From Undibacterium sp. KW1 (GTDB lineage: Bacteria > Pseudomonadota > Gammaproteobacteria > Burkholderiales > Burkholderiaceae_D), in the NCBI RefSeq assembly GCF_009937955.1, contig NZ_AP018439.1, positions 4,526,001-4,590,000 on the forward strand: 64,000 bases of DNA, read 5' to 3'. Below are positions 63,986-64,000 of the stretch, one piece after another. The notes beneath the pieces are model-generated. The model did no database searches and was not told where the DNA came from. It saw only the letters and a program-made list of their open reading frames with translations. The translations under genes and the position numbers were made by a program. Each line of letters begins with the position of its first letter. Positions within the stretch are counted from its first letter, which is position 1.

Positions 63986-64000
63986 GTAGGGCGCATTGCA
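63986..64000. repeat. 5' end of a GTAGGGCGCATT repeat copy
   Basis: GTAGGGCGCATTGCA at the window edge is the start of another member of the family at 29021, 47045 and 54179. Confidence 0.5.

Noticed and set aside
1..64000. CRISPR arrays, tRNA or rRNA genes
   Set aside because: No regularly spaced repeats and no recognisable cloverleaf or rRNA sequence were found by eye. A tRNAscan or Infernal search would be decisive.

Overview
The window looks like chromosomal DNA of a free-living Gram-negative bacterium, most likely a betaproteobacterium of the Oxalobacteraceae type (Undibacterium/Janthinobacterium relatives). This is inferred from roughly balanced base composition judged by eye, the gene families present (SPINDLY-type glycosyltransferase, WbqC, many PAS/GGDEF/EAL sensors, an Aer-type chemoreceptor, IorAB/XdhC, PHB depolymerase-like esterase) and many short palindromic interspersed repeats. 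No rRNA, tRNA, CRISPR array or prophage was seen.

Region 1 (1-11000) is a glycan or small-molecule modification cluster on the + strand: a frameshifted DegT-type aminotransferase, a WbqC-like protein, a methyltransferase, an ATP-grasp/HAD fusion, two tandem beta-propeller glycosidase-like proteins, a second methyltransferase and a pre-ATP-grasp-like domain fused to a methyltransferase. It faces a convergent TPR/SPINDLY O-GlcNAc-transferase-like gene. The combination suggests surface or flagellar glycan decoration. I regard it as the best candidate for an undescribed pathway.

Region 2 (11000-17000) holds a cysteine-peptidase-like lipoprotein, a secreted alpha/beta hydrolase, small membrane and hypothetical proteins, and a methionine-aminopeptidase-like gene split by a 157-bp palindromic MITE with a 4-bp target duplication. 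Region 3 (17000-23000) is a four-gene signalling operon: Rcp-type receiver, REC-GGDEF-EAL, and two multi-PAS histidine kinases, one with 363-bp tandemly duplicated PAS units. Region 4 (23000-30800) has a repeat-rich patch, a frameshifted M64-type metallopeptidase gene, two paralogous membrane proteins around a hydrolase, a HEAT-repeat protein and a secreted hydrolase. Region 5 (30800-41900) contains a PAS-GAF-GGDEF-EAL protein, an S41 protease, an Aer-like chemoreceptor, an EF-G paralogue, a stretch of strong hairpins, a ParE-type toxin-antitoxin pair with an enlarged antitoxin and a 5'-truncated SgrR-like remnant beside an inverted repeat.

Region 6 (42000-54300) is mostly hypothetical and membrane proteins with a DEDDh exonuclease, a PHB-depolymerase-like esterase, an alginate-lyase-like enzyme, a DUF1877 protein and several palindromic repeats. 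Region 7 (54300-64000) has a cNMP-binding protein, an AraC regulator divergent from an isoquinoline-oxidoreductase-like molybdenum hydroxylase (iorA-iorB-xdhC), an HNH endonuclease, a tyrosinase with a DUF2182 membrane partner, and a VF530-type DNA-binding protein.
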